This document shows, in pieces, positions 44,046 through 53,089 of a stretch of 64,000 nt of DNA (its first letter is position 1; every line of letters begins with the position of its first letter). Made by a program: the position numbers and the translations under genes. Under the pieces are notes generated by a model. It was not told the DNA's origin. It searched no databases and saw only the letters and a list, made by a program, of their open reading frames with translations. The stretch is from UBA1268 sp002694955 (GTDB taxonomy: Bacteria; Planctomycetota; Planctomycetia; Pirellulales; UBA1268): assembly GCA_028066355.1 (NCBI GenBank), contig JALCBP010000004.1:15844-79843 (forward strand). Reading direction: 5' to 3'.

Positions 44046-45353
44046 CTAATTATCGAATTCTTCCAACGGCGCTGAGCTTATCCGATAGAGGTCGGATTTC
44101 GTGCGAATGAGTAGATCATCACCAAGCACGCCTGGTGACGCCATGCATCCATCATCAAGTTTGTTTTCAGATATGATTTCAAAACCTTGTGGATTGGCTT
44201 TGAATACAATACATGTGCCGTCCTCATCACATGCATAGAGTCTTCCGCCCGACTCAATAAGTGAGGCAGAATGTCGTCCGCTTTTTCGTTCAGTCCATCG
44301 AACTTTACCAGTTTCGATGTCGATGCAACTAAAAATGCCCGTATCGCTTACCATGTACAGCTGATCAGCTACAACAGATTGGCTCGGTCGAGTTGGCGCT
44401 GATTTACCAAACTTCCAAACTACATTTTCATTTGTAATGTCTCCCGCTCCATCAGGTCGTACTGCGAGTAGTCGATCGCCTTGAGCTGTGCAAAGAATCA
44501 CAAGTCCGTGGCTATAGAGAGGGCGGGCTGCTGCATTGAATCCCCCGTGGTAAACGGTCCAGAGTTCTTCGCCGTTGCTGGGGTCATAAGCTACAGTAGC
44601 GACTGCTGCAGGGCTCACAAGCTGTGTTTGATTGTTGTGGGTTATGACAGTAGGAGTGCAGTACGCTTTTTTGAAATCACCATCATCAGATCCATATTGA
44701 ATAGAACGATCGGTCTGCCATATTGTTTGGCCCGTTTTTGCGTCTAGTCCGACTACGTATTGCTGGTCGTATCCATCAAAATTCAGAAATATCTTGTTTG
44801 CAAAAAAAATCGGAGAAGAGCCAGGGCCTCTATGGTGATCGCACGGAAGATCTTGGCGAACCCACAGAATTTCCTCGGTCTCTGTGTCGATACAGGCGGT
44901 TCCGGCACTTCCGTAATGGACAAAAATAGAGCCGTTTGCGACAACTGGCGTTGGACTCGCGTAGCTGTTAAATGGATGACAAAACATCGGTTCTTCGATT
45001 TCGAAGATCGTGATGTCTTTGCGTATAGCTCCATTTTTTGAATTTACTGCCAGGAGGGAAAGTCGTCGTCCATCTTCTGTGGCATTCGAAAGCCAAATGG
45101 TGTCACCAGAAACAACCGGGCTCGACCATGCTTTACCTGGGATGGGTGTCTTCCATCTGATATTCCTGGTCTCATTCCATTCTGTTGGTAAGTTTTCGGA
45201 GGGTGATTTACCATCAGCTGTTGGTCCACGGAATTGATTCCATGAGTATTTTGTGAGTTCATTTGCAAAAGCCTTACTGATAATAAATTCCTCAATAAAC
45301 GAAGTACTTAAAACGACGCTTGTGACAAAGAGAATAAAACGGTTTTGATACAT
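44046..45353 (-). CDS. Exported PQQ-like beta-propeller repeat protein
   Basis: A 435-residue protein with an N-terminal signal sequence (about residues 1-30) and repeated propeller blades of the PQQ_2 kind: WNQFRGPTADGKS at the start, then recurrent W-shaped blades such as ILWVRQDL, IWQTDRSI, ELWTVYHGG, VVWKFGKS, VRWTERKSG. The opening NQFRGP is common to many planctomycete exported PQQ-like proteins. It is probably periplasmic; a function in binding or assembly is inferred, and no PQQ cofactor site is evident. It begins the minus-strand polysaccharide-related run when read in map order. Confidence 0.82.
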   Translation of the reverse strand: MYQNRFILFVTSVVLSTSFIEEFIISKAFANELTKYSWNQFRGPTADGKSPSENLPTEWNETRNIRWKTPIPGKAWSSPVVSGDTIWLSNATEDGRRLSLLAVNSKNGAIRKDITIFEIEEPMFCHPFNSYASPTPVVANGSIFVHYGSAGTACIDTETEEILWVRQDLPCDHHRGPGSSPIFFANKIFLNFDGYDQQYVVGLDAKTGQTIWQTDRSIQYGSDDGDFKKAYCTPTVITHNNQTQLVSPAAVATVAYDPSNGEELWTVYHGGFNAAARPLYSHGLVILCTAQGDRLLAVRPDGAGDITNENVVWKFGKSAPTRPSQSVVADQLYMVSDTGIFSCIDIETGKVRWTERKSGRHSASLIESGGRLYACDEDGTCIVFKANPQGFEIISENKLDDGCMASPGVLGDDLLIRTKSDLYRISSAPLEEFDN

Positions 45354-45388
45354 GTGTGAAGTTGCCGCAGCTTAAAGACTATGGTGAT

Positions 45389-46393
45389 TCAGCGAGATGG
45401 CTTTGGGCTTGGTATCGAATCGGTTGAGATTTTATGGTTTTCGCCGGCGAATTGATTCTCGAGAAAAAGCATTATTCGGTTGTCGAGTTCGCTCACTTGA
45501 GGACGACCGTGACCGCCATCCTTAATTGGGATAAGTCGCGCGAGTACTCCAGCCTTTTGAAGCGAATCAGTAAGTTCAACAGACTGTTCAAAAGGAACGA
45601 GAGCATCATTCGTCCCATGGATAGTCAGGAAAGGTGGGTCGTCTTTCGTGACATAAGTAATCGGTGATGCAGCTTTTGCAATGTCCTTATTTTCTGGCAC
45701 AGGTCCACCAAGGAGGAGTGATTCTGGCGAGTCGGGGTTGTTGTGCCAACCACCCATTGAGATTAGGTTGCTTGGCCCAAAGAAATTAATAACACCGTCG
45801 ACTCTGCTGCTTTTTTTGCCCCAGTGTCCAAGGTCACCTTCAAGCTCTGGAACATCTCCAGATGTTCCGAGCATGGCGACAAGATGTCCTCCAGCAGATG
45901 ATCCAGCTACCATTATCTTATTCGAATCACCGCCATATCTTTCGGCATTTGCTCGAAGCCAGCGTATGGCGGCTTTACAATCATGTATTTGAGCTGGCCA
46001 GATGGCTTCGTCTGTTAGCCGATAGCCGATTGATGCACCAATGTATTTCCCTGTCTGAACCATTGGCCCGATAAAATTAAGGCCACTGCGACGACTGCCT
46101 TTTCTCCAGCCACCTCCGTGGATGAATGCAACAATCGGCAGAGGTTTGTCATCTAGTTGTTGGGGTGGAAGAAAAAGATCGATCTGTTGCCGAGGGTTGT
46201 CGGTGTCTGCATACGGAATGTTTGCAATGATCTCTAACGGTCTATTTTTTCGTTGTGAGTTGGGTCGCGCGGTCGATGGGGCTCGATTTATCAACCCATC
46301 CGCAGATTGGCCCAGATTGGCCTCAAAAAAAACGAATTGAAAAACACAGATTGTAGAAAGGAGTGAAATGTTTCTCATTTGCATAAATTGCAT
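45389..46393 (-). CDS. Exported alpha/beta hydrolase (esterase)
   Basis: A 334-residue esterase/lipase-like protein. The oxyanion motif VAFIHGGGWRKGS, nucleophile elbow VAGSSAGGHLVAM (Ser in GSSAGG), Asp in IHGTNDALVPFEQS and His in KDGGHGRPQ make a full triad. A signal peptide is visible after the start (ISLLSTICVFQFVFFEA); ATGs at 46384 and 46378 are alternative starts. It resembles BD-FAE-type and acetyl-esterase proteins common beside sulfatases in planctomycetes, where it could remove acetyl or feruloyl groups from polysaccharides. Confidence 0.85.
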   Translation of the reverse strand: MQFMQMRNISLLSTICVFQFVFFEANLGQSADGLINRAPSTARPNSQRKNRPLEIIANIPYADTDNPRQQIDLFLPPQQLDDKPLPIVAFIHGGGWRKGSRRSGLNFIGPMVQTGKYIGASIGYRLTDEAIWPAQIHDCKAAIRWLRANAERYGGDSNKIMVAGSSAGGHLVAMLGTSGDVPELEGDLGHWGKKSSRVDGVINFFGPSNLISMGGWHNNPDSPESLLLGGPVPENKDIAKAASPITYVTKDDPPFLTIHGTNDALVPFEQSVELTDSLQKAGVLARLIPIKDGGHGRPQVSELDNRIMLFLENQFAGENHKISTDSIPSPKPSR

Positions 46394-46437
46394 GCTTATG
46401 TCGACTAGAAATTTGGCGAATGCATTTGTTTGAGCTA

Positions 46438-47973
46438 CTAGTTCATTCGTTTAACTTTGAAACTTCGGAATTCAACCGGGTCATTATGTCCAGCAAAACC
46501 AATGAATCCTTCTTTCCGAGTAAGTCCTCCTGGGACGTGATCCATTTTGCTTCGATCGAGTGTATCGAGTTGAACATCGAGAATGCATGTGCCATTGAGC
46601 GTAACTGTAAGCTGCTGGTCAGAGATAATGATTTCTTCAAAATTCCATTCACCAGCGGGCCTTAAGTAGCCTTGCTCAGCACCAACGCAGAAATAAAGGC
46701 TGCCGTGATGCTGGTAATCTTTAAGGCCTGGTTTGCCCGCCGACGCCAGTCGCGCGTTATAGCCATCATCATCAATTATCTGAATTTCCATGCCGTCATG
46801 GGCACTGTGACCACCTTCTGGAACTCGTAGCGCAATTCCATTGTTGCCTGCTGTCGGAAGTTTGAACTCGACCCTAATAGTCGCGTCGCCGAAGGACTCC
46901 TTGGTGAGTAGGTCTCCACCCTTGCCGGCCTTGCACACAATGTTTCCTTCACGGACCTCGTAACTGTCTACGGCACCCTGCCAATCGGATAGGTCTTTCC
47001 CGTTGATTAATTCAACAAAGCCACTGTCGTTTTGTGCTCGCAATACATCATCTGCTTCACCTGCAGGAATGTCACGGATGTAAATATTCCGCCATCGGAT
47101 TTCGCTGCCGTGTGTTTGTAGCTGGATAGGACCGCGTGGTGGCACCGGGCTTACAAGGAGGCCAACTGGTTTGCTCGTGGCATCAGTGTTTTTCTTTGTC
47201 CTGTGTGCAAAGAAATTGTCCATAACGGCATTTTGAACAACGATCTCCCCATTTAGTTCAACAGTCACACGTTCACCAATCATTTTGATGCGGAAATGAT
47301 TCCATTCACCAAACGGACGGTCCATTCGTGCTAAAGGGTATTTACCTTCATTGCGTTTGTTGTTCCAGAGTCCACCAGATCCCTTGTCTGCTCCGAGTTT
47401 AAATTTCTTTTCTTCGGTTGGATCCCATATCTGAACTTGGGGTATGCCACGGAGATAAATTCCACTGTCACCGAGGGGCTGCATTTTAAAGTCCACAAGC
47501 AGTTCAAAATCACCAAATTCATTATCTGTTGTCAGGTAAAGCCCTTTGCCATCATTAACAAGTTCACCGTCTTCAACCCACCAATGCGCGTTGATATGAT
47601 CACCCGCGTCTATGCCTTTCTTGTTAAGAAGGCCTCCGTGAATCGATTTCTTCTTGTACTCGAGTTGTGCTTCGTGTGACATGTTTCGGAAATCGTCGGG
47701 GTCCTGTGTGCCCCATCCGTACCAACCGCTTAAATCCGTGCCATTAAATAAAGCAACAAATCCCGGTGGCGGGTTGTTTTTGGCTGACATTTCAGTGGGG
47801 TCTCTCGCTTCCCTCGTGGTGGCGATGCAGTCTGGGCAAGTATTTCTAGGGTGTGATCGTTCTGCTCTTTGGTGTCTGCGGCTTCGTATTCTTGATAACG
47901 GCCCAGCGATCAAATCGTGAGTTCCATCGAAGATGAGTGTCGCGAATAGAAGGGATAGAAAAAGTCGTGTCAT
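46438..47973 (-). CDS. Exported protein with two DUF1080 (3-keto-disaccharide hydrolase-type) domains
   Basis: A 511-residue protein with a signal peptide (LFLSLLFATLIFDGTHDLIA) and two tandem DUF1080/laminin-G-like lectin folds. The first covers about residues 70-310, opening GFVALFNGTDLSGWYGWG; the second about 320-508, opening GFVELINGKDLSDWQGAVD. Paired 'FELLVDFKM...SGIYLRGIPQVQIWD' and 'IRVEFKLPTAGNNGIALRVPE' segments are typical. Family members are linked to cleavage or binding of 3-keto-sugar derivatives; I infer a role in carbohydrate breakdown outside the cytoplasm. Confidence 0.88.
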   Translation of the reverse strand: MTRLFLSLLFATLIFDGTHDLIAGPLSRIRSRRHQRAERSHPRNTCPDCIATTREARDPTEMSAKNNPPPGFVALFNGTDLSGWYGWGTQDPDDFRNMSHEAQLEYKKKSIHGGLLNKKGIDAGDHINAHWWVEDGELVNDGKGLYLTTDNEFGDFELLVDFKMQPLGDSGIYLRGIPQVQIWDPTEEKKFKLGADKGSGGLWNNKRNEGKYPLARMDRPFGEWNHFRIKMIGERVTVELNGEIVVQNAVMDNFFAHRTKKNTDATSKPVGLLVSPVPPRGPIQLQTHGSEIRWRNIYIRDIPAGEADDVLRAQNDSGFVELINGKDLSDWQGAVDSYEVREGNIVCKAGKGGDLLTKESFGDATIRVEFKLPTAGNNGIALRVPEGGHSAHDGMEIQIIDDDGYNARLASAGKPGLKDYQHHGSLYFCVGAEQGYLRPAGEWNFEEIIISDQQLTVTLNGTCILDVQLDTLDRSKMDHVPGGLTRKEGFIGFAGHNDPVEFRSFKVKRMN

Positions 47974-48063
47974 CGGTGGCCTTGCTAGTGAATAAATAAT
48001 GTAAAGACGTGTTCTGGGTATGTCACACTGATTTTTGATTTTTTGGCTTGAGTTTGATAGCCG

Positions 48064-49479
48064 TCAGACCCCGCCTGCTTCCATCTCAAAATACTGAACA
48101 GCATTACCGTAGCTAATGCCGCGGACCATGTTTTTTATTGTTCCAATGTCGTTTGGGAGTAATCCTTGCTCAACATCATTCCCAATAATGTTGCATAGAA
48201 GTCGACGGAAGTATTCGTGCCGAGGGTAAGAAAGAAAACTCCTTGAATCTGTAAGCATGCCGACAAAGGTTGATAAAAGACCAATTTGAGAAAGTGTATT
48301 AATCTGCCATCTCATTCCGTCAAGTTGATCGAGGAACCACCAGCCGCTGCCGTACTGTATCTTGCCGGGAATCCCATCACCCTGGAAGTTGCCACAAGCG
48401 GCGGCGACGGCATAGTTGTCTGCGGGGTTGAGGTTGTAAAGAACCATCTTTGGCAGTGAATTCCGCTTGTCTAATTCATCTAGATATTCCACAAGTGGTC
48501 CTACTTGTGGAAAGTCACCGATGGAATCGTAGCCCGCGTCAGCACCAAGCTGAAGACGGCCACGACTGTTGGTATTTCGTAGTGCGCCAAGGTGAAGTTG
48601 CTTGGTCCATTTTCTTGAAGCGTCAAGCTCACCAAAGTAGACCATCATGTAGCCACGATAGGCGTGAAGTGCGTCGTTAGAAATTGCGTCTCCCCGAAGT
48701 GCAGCATTGTAAACTTCTGCTGCTTCGCCTTTCGTGCCACCTCTGCCAAAACACTGTTCAATCCCGTGGTCTGAGAGTCGGCTGTCCAAGTTGTGAAAAA
48801 AAGTGTGGCGATTGGCGATCGCTTCAAGAAATGTGTCGAAGTTGTTGCATGAAATACCAGAGGATTGCTCGAGCCGCTGAACCCATGATTGGAAAAGTTC
48901 TGCGTCATCGGCGGCGAGTGCCTTGTCAGGACGAAAGGCAGGGTAAACCCGCGTTTTTAGTTCACTTTTCGAGATTTCAATATGATGAGACAAGCTGTCA
49001 CACGGGTCGTCTGTTGTGCCAATTGCTGCCACACGAAAATGTGCAAGCAATGTCTGAGCAGAGATTTTTCCAAGTTGTGCATTTGCTTCATCCCAAATAC
49101 GTTGGGCAGTGGATTGATTCAGGACCTCTTTGATTCCAAAGACTCGAGAGAGTTCAAGGTGGCTCCAGTGCCACAAAGGATTACGTAAGAGTTTTGGCAT
49201 GGTTTCGGCAAATGCACAAAATTTTTCATAGTCTGAGGCATCTCCCGTGATGTATTTTTCTGATACTCCGGCGGCGCGTAGAGCCCGCCATTTGTAGTGA
49301 TCTCCAGCAAGCCAGACTTCAGTGAGATTGTCCCACTGCCTGTCCTGAGCAATCTCTTCAGGAGCAAGATGACAATGGTAATCGTAAATAGGCTCCTCTG
49401 CAGCGACTGCATACAGCTCTTTCGCAGCATCATTCAGGAGAAGAAAGTCAGGGTTCGTTACAGGATTTTTTTGTCGCAC
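48064..49479 (-). CDS. uxaC: Glucuronate/galacturonate isomerase
   Basis: A 471-residue enzyme isomerising D-glucuronate to D-fructuronate (or galacturonate to tagaturonate). Signatures: YDYHCHLAPEEIAQDRQWDNLTEVWL near residues 28-53, WHWSHLELSRVFGI, GTTDDPCDSL, the C-terminal GSGWWFLDQLDGM, and SFLSYPRHEYFRRL. The length is normal for UxaC. Together with the neighbouring sulfatase it points to use of uronate-rich, sulfated polysaccharides. Confidence 0.94.
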   Translation of the reverse strand: MRQKNPVTNPDFLLLNDAAKELYAVAAEEPIYDYHCHLAPEEIAQDRQWDNLTEVWLAGDHYKWRALRAAGVSEKYITGDASDYEKFCAFAETMPKLLRNPLWHWSHLELSRVFGIKEVLNQSTAQRIWDEANAQLGKISAQTLLAHFRVAAIGTTDDPCDSLSHHIEISKSELKTRVYPAFRPDKALAADDAELFQSWVQRLEQSSGISCNNFDTFLEAIANRHTFFHNLDSRLSDHGIEQCFGRGGTKGEAAEVYNAALRGDAISNDALHAYRGYMMVYFGELDASRKWTKQLHLGALRNTNSRGRLQLGADAGYDSIGDFPQVGPLVEYLDELDKRNSLPKMVLYNLNPADNYAVAAACGNFQGDGIPGKIQYGSGWWFLDQLDGMRWQINTLSQIGLLSTFVGMLTDSRSFLSYPRHEYFRRLLCNIIGNDVEQGLLPNDIGTIKNMVRGISYGNAVQYFEMEAGGV

Positions 49480-49507
49480 AGTTCACGTTGGAAAAGATAT
49501 CAGAATA

Positions 49508-51001
49508 TTAGGTTCGATCGTTGCGCCCCACTGGGCGGTTCTCAGTGCCTTTCATGTTTTGAAGGCTATCGCCAAGAGTCTTACGATATTGATTAGCTAG
49601 CTCAGTAAGTTTCTTCACTACCTCAGGGTGTTCTGAGGCAACGTTGTTCGACTCACTCATGTCCTTGCTCAAGTCGTAAAGTGATAGCGGTAGTTCGCGA
49701 ACGACATACCCGTGGCGGCTGGCAATTCCTTCAATTCCACTGTTGCTTATGGACTGAGGGGCAAGTCTGCCATAGCCAGCCGGCTTTCCATCCGTTCGCG
49801 TCTCACCGTTTACTACAAGGTATTTATGAGGAAAATGAATTTTCCATTTTCCATCCCGAACAGCCTGAAGCTCACTGCCGGCATAAAATACGAGGCCTTC
49901 TCTATCCTCAACGGTATCGGTTTTGCCTTCAAGGATATCCGTAATATTCAAACCATCGATTTTTTTCTGAGGCAGAGGGGCGTGTGCCACGTGACAGAAC
50001 GTTGGTAGCAAGTCGATTGAAATAATCGGTGTGTTGCAGGTTTTTCCTGCTGGTATCTGCCCTGGCCAGCGAGCGACCATTGGTACCCGGACGCCACCCT
50101 CGAACGTGGTTAGTTTTCCCCCACGCAAAACACCCGACTGACCAGCATGCGTTCCATAGCTCAGGAAGGGACCATTGTCATTTGTAAAAATCACGAGTGT
50201 GTTTTCTGAGAGATTGAGCCGATCAATTGTGTTTACAATCTCGCCCACTGACCAGTCAATTTCTTCGATGACGTCCCCATACAGGCCCCTTGCAGATTTT
50301 CCTCGGAAACGGTCTGACGCAAATATTGGTACATGCGGCATGATATGAGGAACATAAAGAAAGAAGGGGCCGTTCTTATTATCTTCGATGAACTGGACTG
50401 CTCGATTCGTAAGCCTCTTGGTAAAAAGTCGTTGGTCAGGGTCAGTTTCAATGACGGAGTCGCCATCATACAGGGGGAGTGGTGGCATCGAGTCTGATAA
50501 AACTGGGTGGTATTTGGTGTTGTCGTTTGAATATGGAATACCGAGCCATTCCTGAAAGCCGTTTTTTGAAGGGGCGAAATATGGAGGGAGACCAAGATGC
50601 CACTTCCCAAACATTCCAGTTGCGTATCCTTCTTTTGCGAGTAGTTCTGGAAGAAGTTCTTCTTCGGGTGAAATGCCAGTTGGGCTCGTGTGATTGAGTG
50701 CGCCCTCTAGCCCGACACGGTTGGCGTAGCATCCTGTCATAAGTGCCGCCCGCGAGGCTGTACAAACTGCTTGTACGACATAGAAATCATCAAACTTGGT
50801 TCCCTCAGCTACAAGCCGTGAAATGTTTGGTGTTCTGATCTTTGACTGAGGTGTGAAATTGGGAAGGTCGCCCCAGCCCATGTCATCAGTAAAGATGAGC
50901 ACAATGTTTGGATGATTCGTTTCTGCAGCAGAAATAAAATTAGGGGTAGCGATAGCAACAATAAGCACTGCCATGCTGAGTAAAAATGGCATCATTTTCA
51001 T
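49508..51001 (-). CDS. Exported sulfatase (arylsulfatase-like)
   Basis: A 497-residue type I sulfatase with a signal peptide (MPFLLSMAVLIVAIATPNFISA). The calcium-binding NIVLIFTDDMGWGDL follows at once. The formylglycine site is VCTASRAALMTG, a C-x-A-x-R variant of the usual CxPxR; the Cys needs conversion by a sulfatase-maturing enzyme. GMFGKWHLG and TNDNGPFLSYG are further family motifs. The ATG at 51001 was preferred over 51052 because the signal peptide begins there. The likely target is a sulfated marine polysaccharide. Confidence 0.9.
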   Translation of the reverse strand: MKMMPFLLSMAVLIVAIATPNFISAAETNHPNIVLIFTDDMGWGDLPNFTPQSKIRTPNISRLVAEGTKFDDFYVVQAVCTASRAALMTGCYANRVGLEGALNHTSPTGISPEEELLPELLAKEGYATGMFGKWHLGLPPYFAPSKNGFQEWLGIPYSNDNTKYHPVLSDSMPPLPLYDGDSVIETDPDQRLFTKRLTNRAVQFIEDNKNGPFFLYVPHIMPHVPIFASDRFRGKSARGLYGDVIEEIDWSVGEIVNTIDRLNLSENTLVIFTNDNGPFLSYGTHAGQSGVLRGGKLTTFEGGVRVPMVARWPGQIPAGKTCNTPIISIDLLPTFCHVAHAPLPQKKIDGLNITDILEGKTDTVEDREGLVFYAGSELQAVRDGKWKIHFPHKYLVVNGETRTDGKPAGYGRLAPQSISNSGIEGIASRHGYVVRELPLSLYDLSKDMSESNNVASEHPEVVKKLTELANQYRKTLGDSLQNMKGTENRPVGRNDRT

Positions 51002-51398
51002 GCGGTAAATCGTCTGGTTTCGAAAAAGAAAATAAAGTTGGTGGAAAAGCATGGTTGCCTCTCAATTGCTTGCTTTTTAAGTCAAAAATCCCGTGCACCC
51101 ACATATGTTCTAACGAATCTGCTCCATTGCTTCGAGAGGTGGCAAGAAAAGAGGCCAATGAGCTCCGGTTTTCAGAGCGGATGTTTGGTTGCCCGTTACT
51201 CAGGCAGTTCGTTCAGGCCGATCGAGTCACACCGTTTTTTAGACAGTTTCTGAAGTTGCGTCTCAGCTAAGTTCTCTGGCGTGTGTTCGCGTGAATCGTT
51301 TGAGTTACCTTGTCAACTTCATTATGGGATTCACTGACGTATCTGTTATATCGCCTGGGGGCACAATTCAGAAGCAAAATGGAGCAAGCGTAGCCCGT
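51002..51398. other. Intergenic region
   Basis: About 400 bp between the sulfatase gene and the upstream EF-hand esterase gene, both minus-strand. Frames seen on the plus strand here have no family features. It probably holds the sulfatase promoter. No hairpin terminator was found. Confidence 0.3.
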
Positions 51399-52970
51399 CT
51401 ACTTGCCTAATTGTTTCCACTCTTGCTGAGAGACAGTGCCGTTTCCATTGCTGTCGATATTGCTGTGTTGCTTCTTGAAAATCTTCTCGTATTCATCTTT
51501 AGTCAAAGTGCCATCTTTGTTTGTATCACCAAAACGCATCGCTGTTTTATGCACGAACTCATCTTGATCTAGAAAGGAGTCTTGATTCGTATCGAGGCTA
51601 GGGAAAAGTTTTTTGTAGAACAGGACGTATTCTTCTCGTGAGAGGAGTTCATCTTTGTTCATGTCAATCCGGCTGAATAGTGGGTGTCTTTCTTTCGTGT
51701 TGTTTTTATTTGGTGGTGACACCGTTGGTTGAGATGTTTTTGATGGGGTAACTTGTTGAAAGTCCGTGCTCGCAATAAGGTCGCCGCTTTTGAAGTTGAG
51801 AAACCATCCGGTCGTTCCAGGTGGCAGTGGTGCCGTTGCTGTCCAAGTTTCATTATTGTTGACCAGAGAAGCCTGTGTTTTAGTCCAAGCTCTTGACCCC
51901 GTAATTCCTGTATCCGTTGTCGATACAAGTACGGCACTTTCAAAAGGCTTTGAGGACGAAAAAGCGGCCTTCACAATACCCTTGTTTTTGGAAACTTCTT
52001 TTTGGGCACACCAGGGCTTGCTTGTTTTCACAACCGATTTCGCGAAGGCGTAAGAGTCAGCGTGAGTCCACGGCGGACCATGCCCGTGTCCCATTCCGGG
52101 TCTCAGTGAGACAAGTCGCGGACCTGATGACCTTTTGTATGACGAAGATTGGCTGTCCAGCGGGAAGTGCTTGTCTTCGGGCCATGACTGCCACAAGAGC
52201 GGCATAGTTGCACGTGGCAGATAATGCACCGGGTCCCAGGTTTGGCGATAGACGGTGTTGTCACCAAGTGCTTTCCCATACTGATTTGCCGCATCTGCCA
52301 AATTGCCGCAACCGTAGGTCGGTATACCAAACGAAAATCGGGTGTCTATGCCAACAACAGTCGATACGATAACACCGCCCCAAGAGATACCCATGACACC
52401 AACGTTTTCAGAATCGACACGAGGGTGTGAACGTAAAAGGGAATGAGCCAAAATAGTGTCTGCTACGGCATGATACATCCACTGATCTTTGAGCGGTTTG
52501 TCTGAATCACCGTAAATTCCTGTGCGGTATGGGCCTGAGTTAGCGTGCTGCCTCCATCCGGTTGGAATGTATCCCTCCTTCGCTCCTGAATCTTTCTCAT
52601 CTGTTTGTCCTTCGACTGCGATACTTATCGCAGCAAAGCCATGATTGTTCCAGCGTTCGACCCATTCCTTAAAGGCAGTACCACCACCACCGTGCACAAG
52701 AACAATGCCAGGTACTTTTTCTTGCCCGACTTTCTTTTCTGGGATGCCCAGCCACGCGAAAGTCTTTGTAGCCTTTCCTTCATAGGGAAGTGAATTAAAA
52801 AAAAGGGAGTGGATATTGCTCGATTCTGAATGAGTTTTACGATTCACTGTCGATGGTGATGCTATAAGTTGCCCTAACTCGAGAATGGTCTGACGATCAA
52901 TGCTCACTTCATCAGCGAATACATTATGGACAGCAAGAAGGACTAGTAAGGCACGCAGGATTAACTTCAT
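51399..52970 (-). CDS. Exported dienelactone hydrolase/acetylxylan-esterase-like protein with C-terminal EF-hands
   Basis: A 523-residue protein: a signal peptide (LILRALLVLLAVHNVFA), an alpha/beta hydrolase domain (about residues 60-310) with VPGIVLVHGGGGTAF, nucleophile elbow VMGISWGGVIV and a late GMGHGHG (candidate His), a beta domain (about 325-410), and four EF-hand-like loops near 435-520: DMNKDELLSREEY, DTNQDSFLDQDEF, DTNKDGTLTKDEY and DSNGNGTVSQQEW. The loops have the right Asp/Glu spacing for calcium. The enzyme is probably an extracellular esterase stabilised or docked by calcium. Substrate unknown. Confidence 0.82.
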   Translation of the reverse strand: MKLILRALLVLLAVHNVFADEVSIDRQTILELGQLIASPSTVNRKTHSESSNIHSLFFNSLPYEGKATKTFAWLGIPEKKVGQEKVPGIVLVHGGGGTAFKEWVERWNNHGFAAISIAVEGQTDEKDSGAKEGYIPTGWRQHANSGPYRTGIYGDSDKPLKDQWMYHAVADTILAHSLLRSHPRVDSENVGVMGISWGGVIVSTVVGIDTRFSFGIPTYGCGNLADAANQYGKALGDNTVYRQTWDPVHYLPRATMPLLWQSWPEDKHFPLDSQSSSYKRSSGPRLVSLRPGMGHGHGPPWTHADSYAFAKSVVKTSKPWCAQKEVSKNKGIVKAAFSSSKPFESAVLVSTTDTGITGSRAWTKTQASLVNNNETWTATAPLPPGTTGWFLNFKSGDLIASTDFQQVTPSKTSQPTVSPPNKNNTKERHPLFSRIDMNKDELLSREEYVLFYKKLFPSLDTNQDSFLDQDEFVHKTAMRFGDTNKDGTLTKDEYEKIFKKQHSNIDSNGNGTVSQQEWKQLGK

Positions 52971-53089
52971 TGTGTCACTATGAGTTTTGCGGCTGTGAAG
53001 AAAAGAAAAATTACCAGACGGAAGGAAGCAAACGGCTCAAGGCATGGACTAGGTGCATTCATGCTGTTAGCAGTTGGTGTAAAATATGG

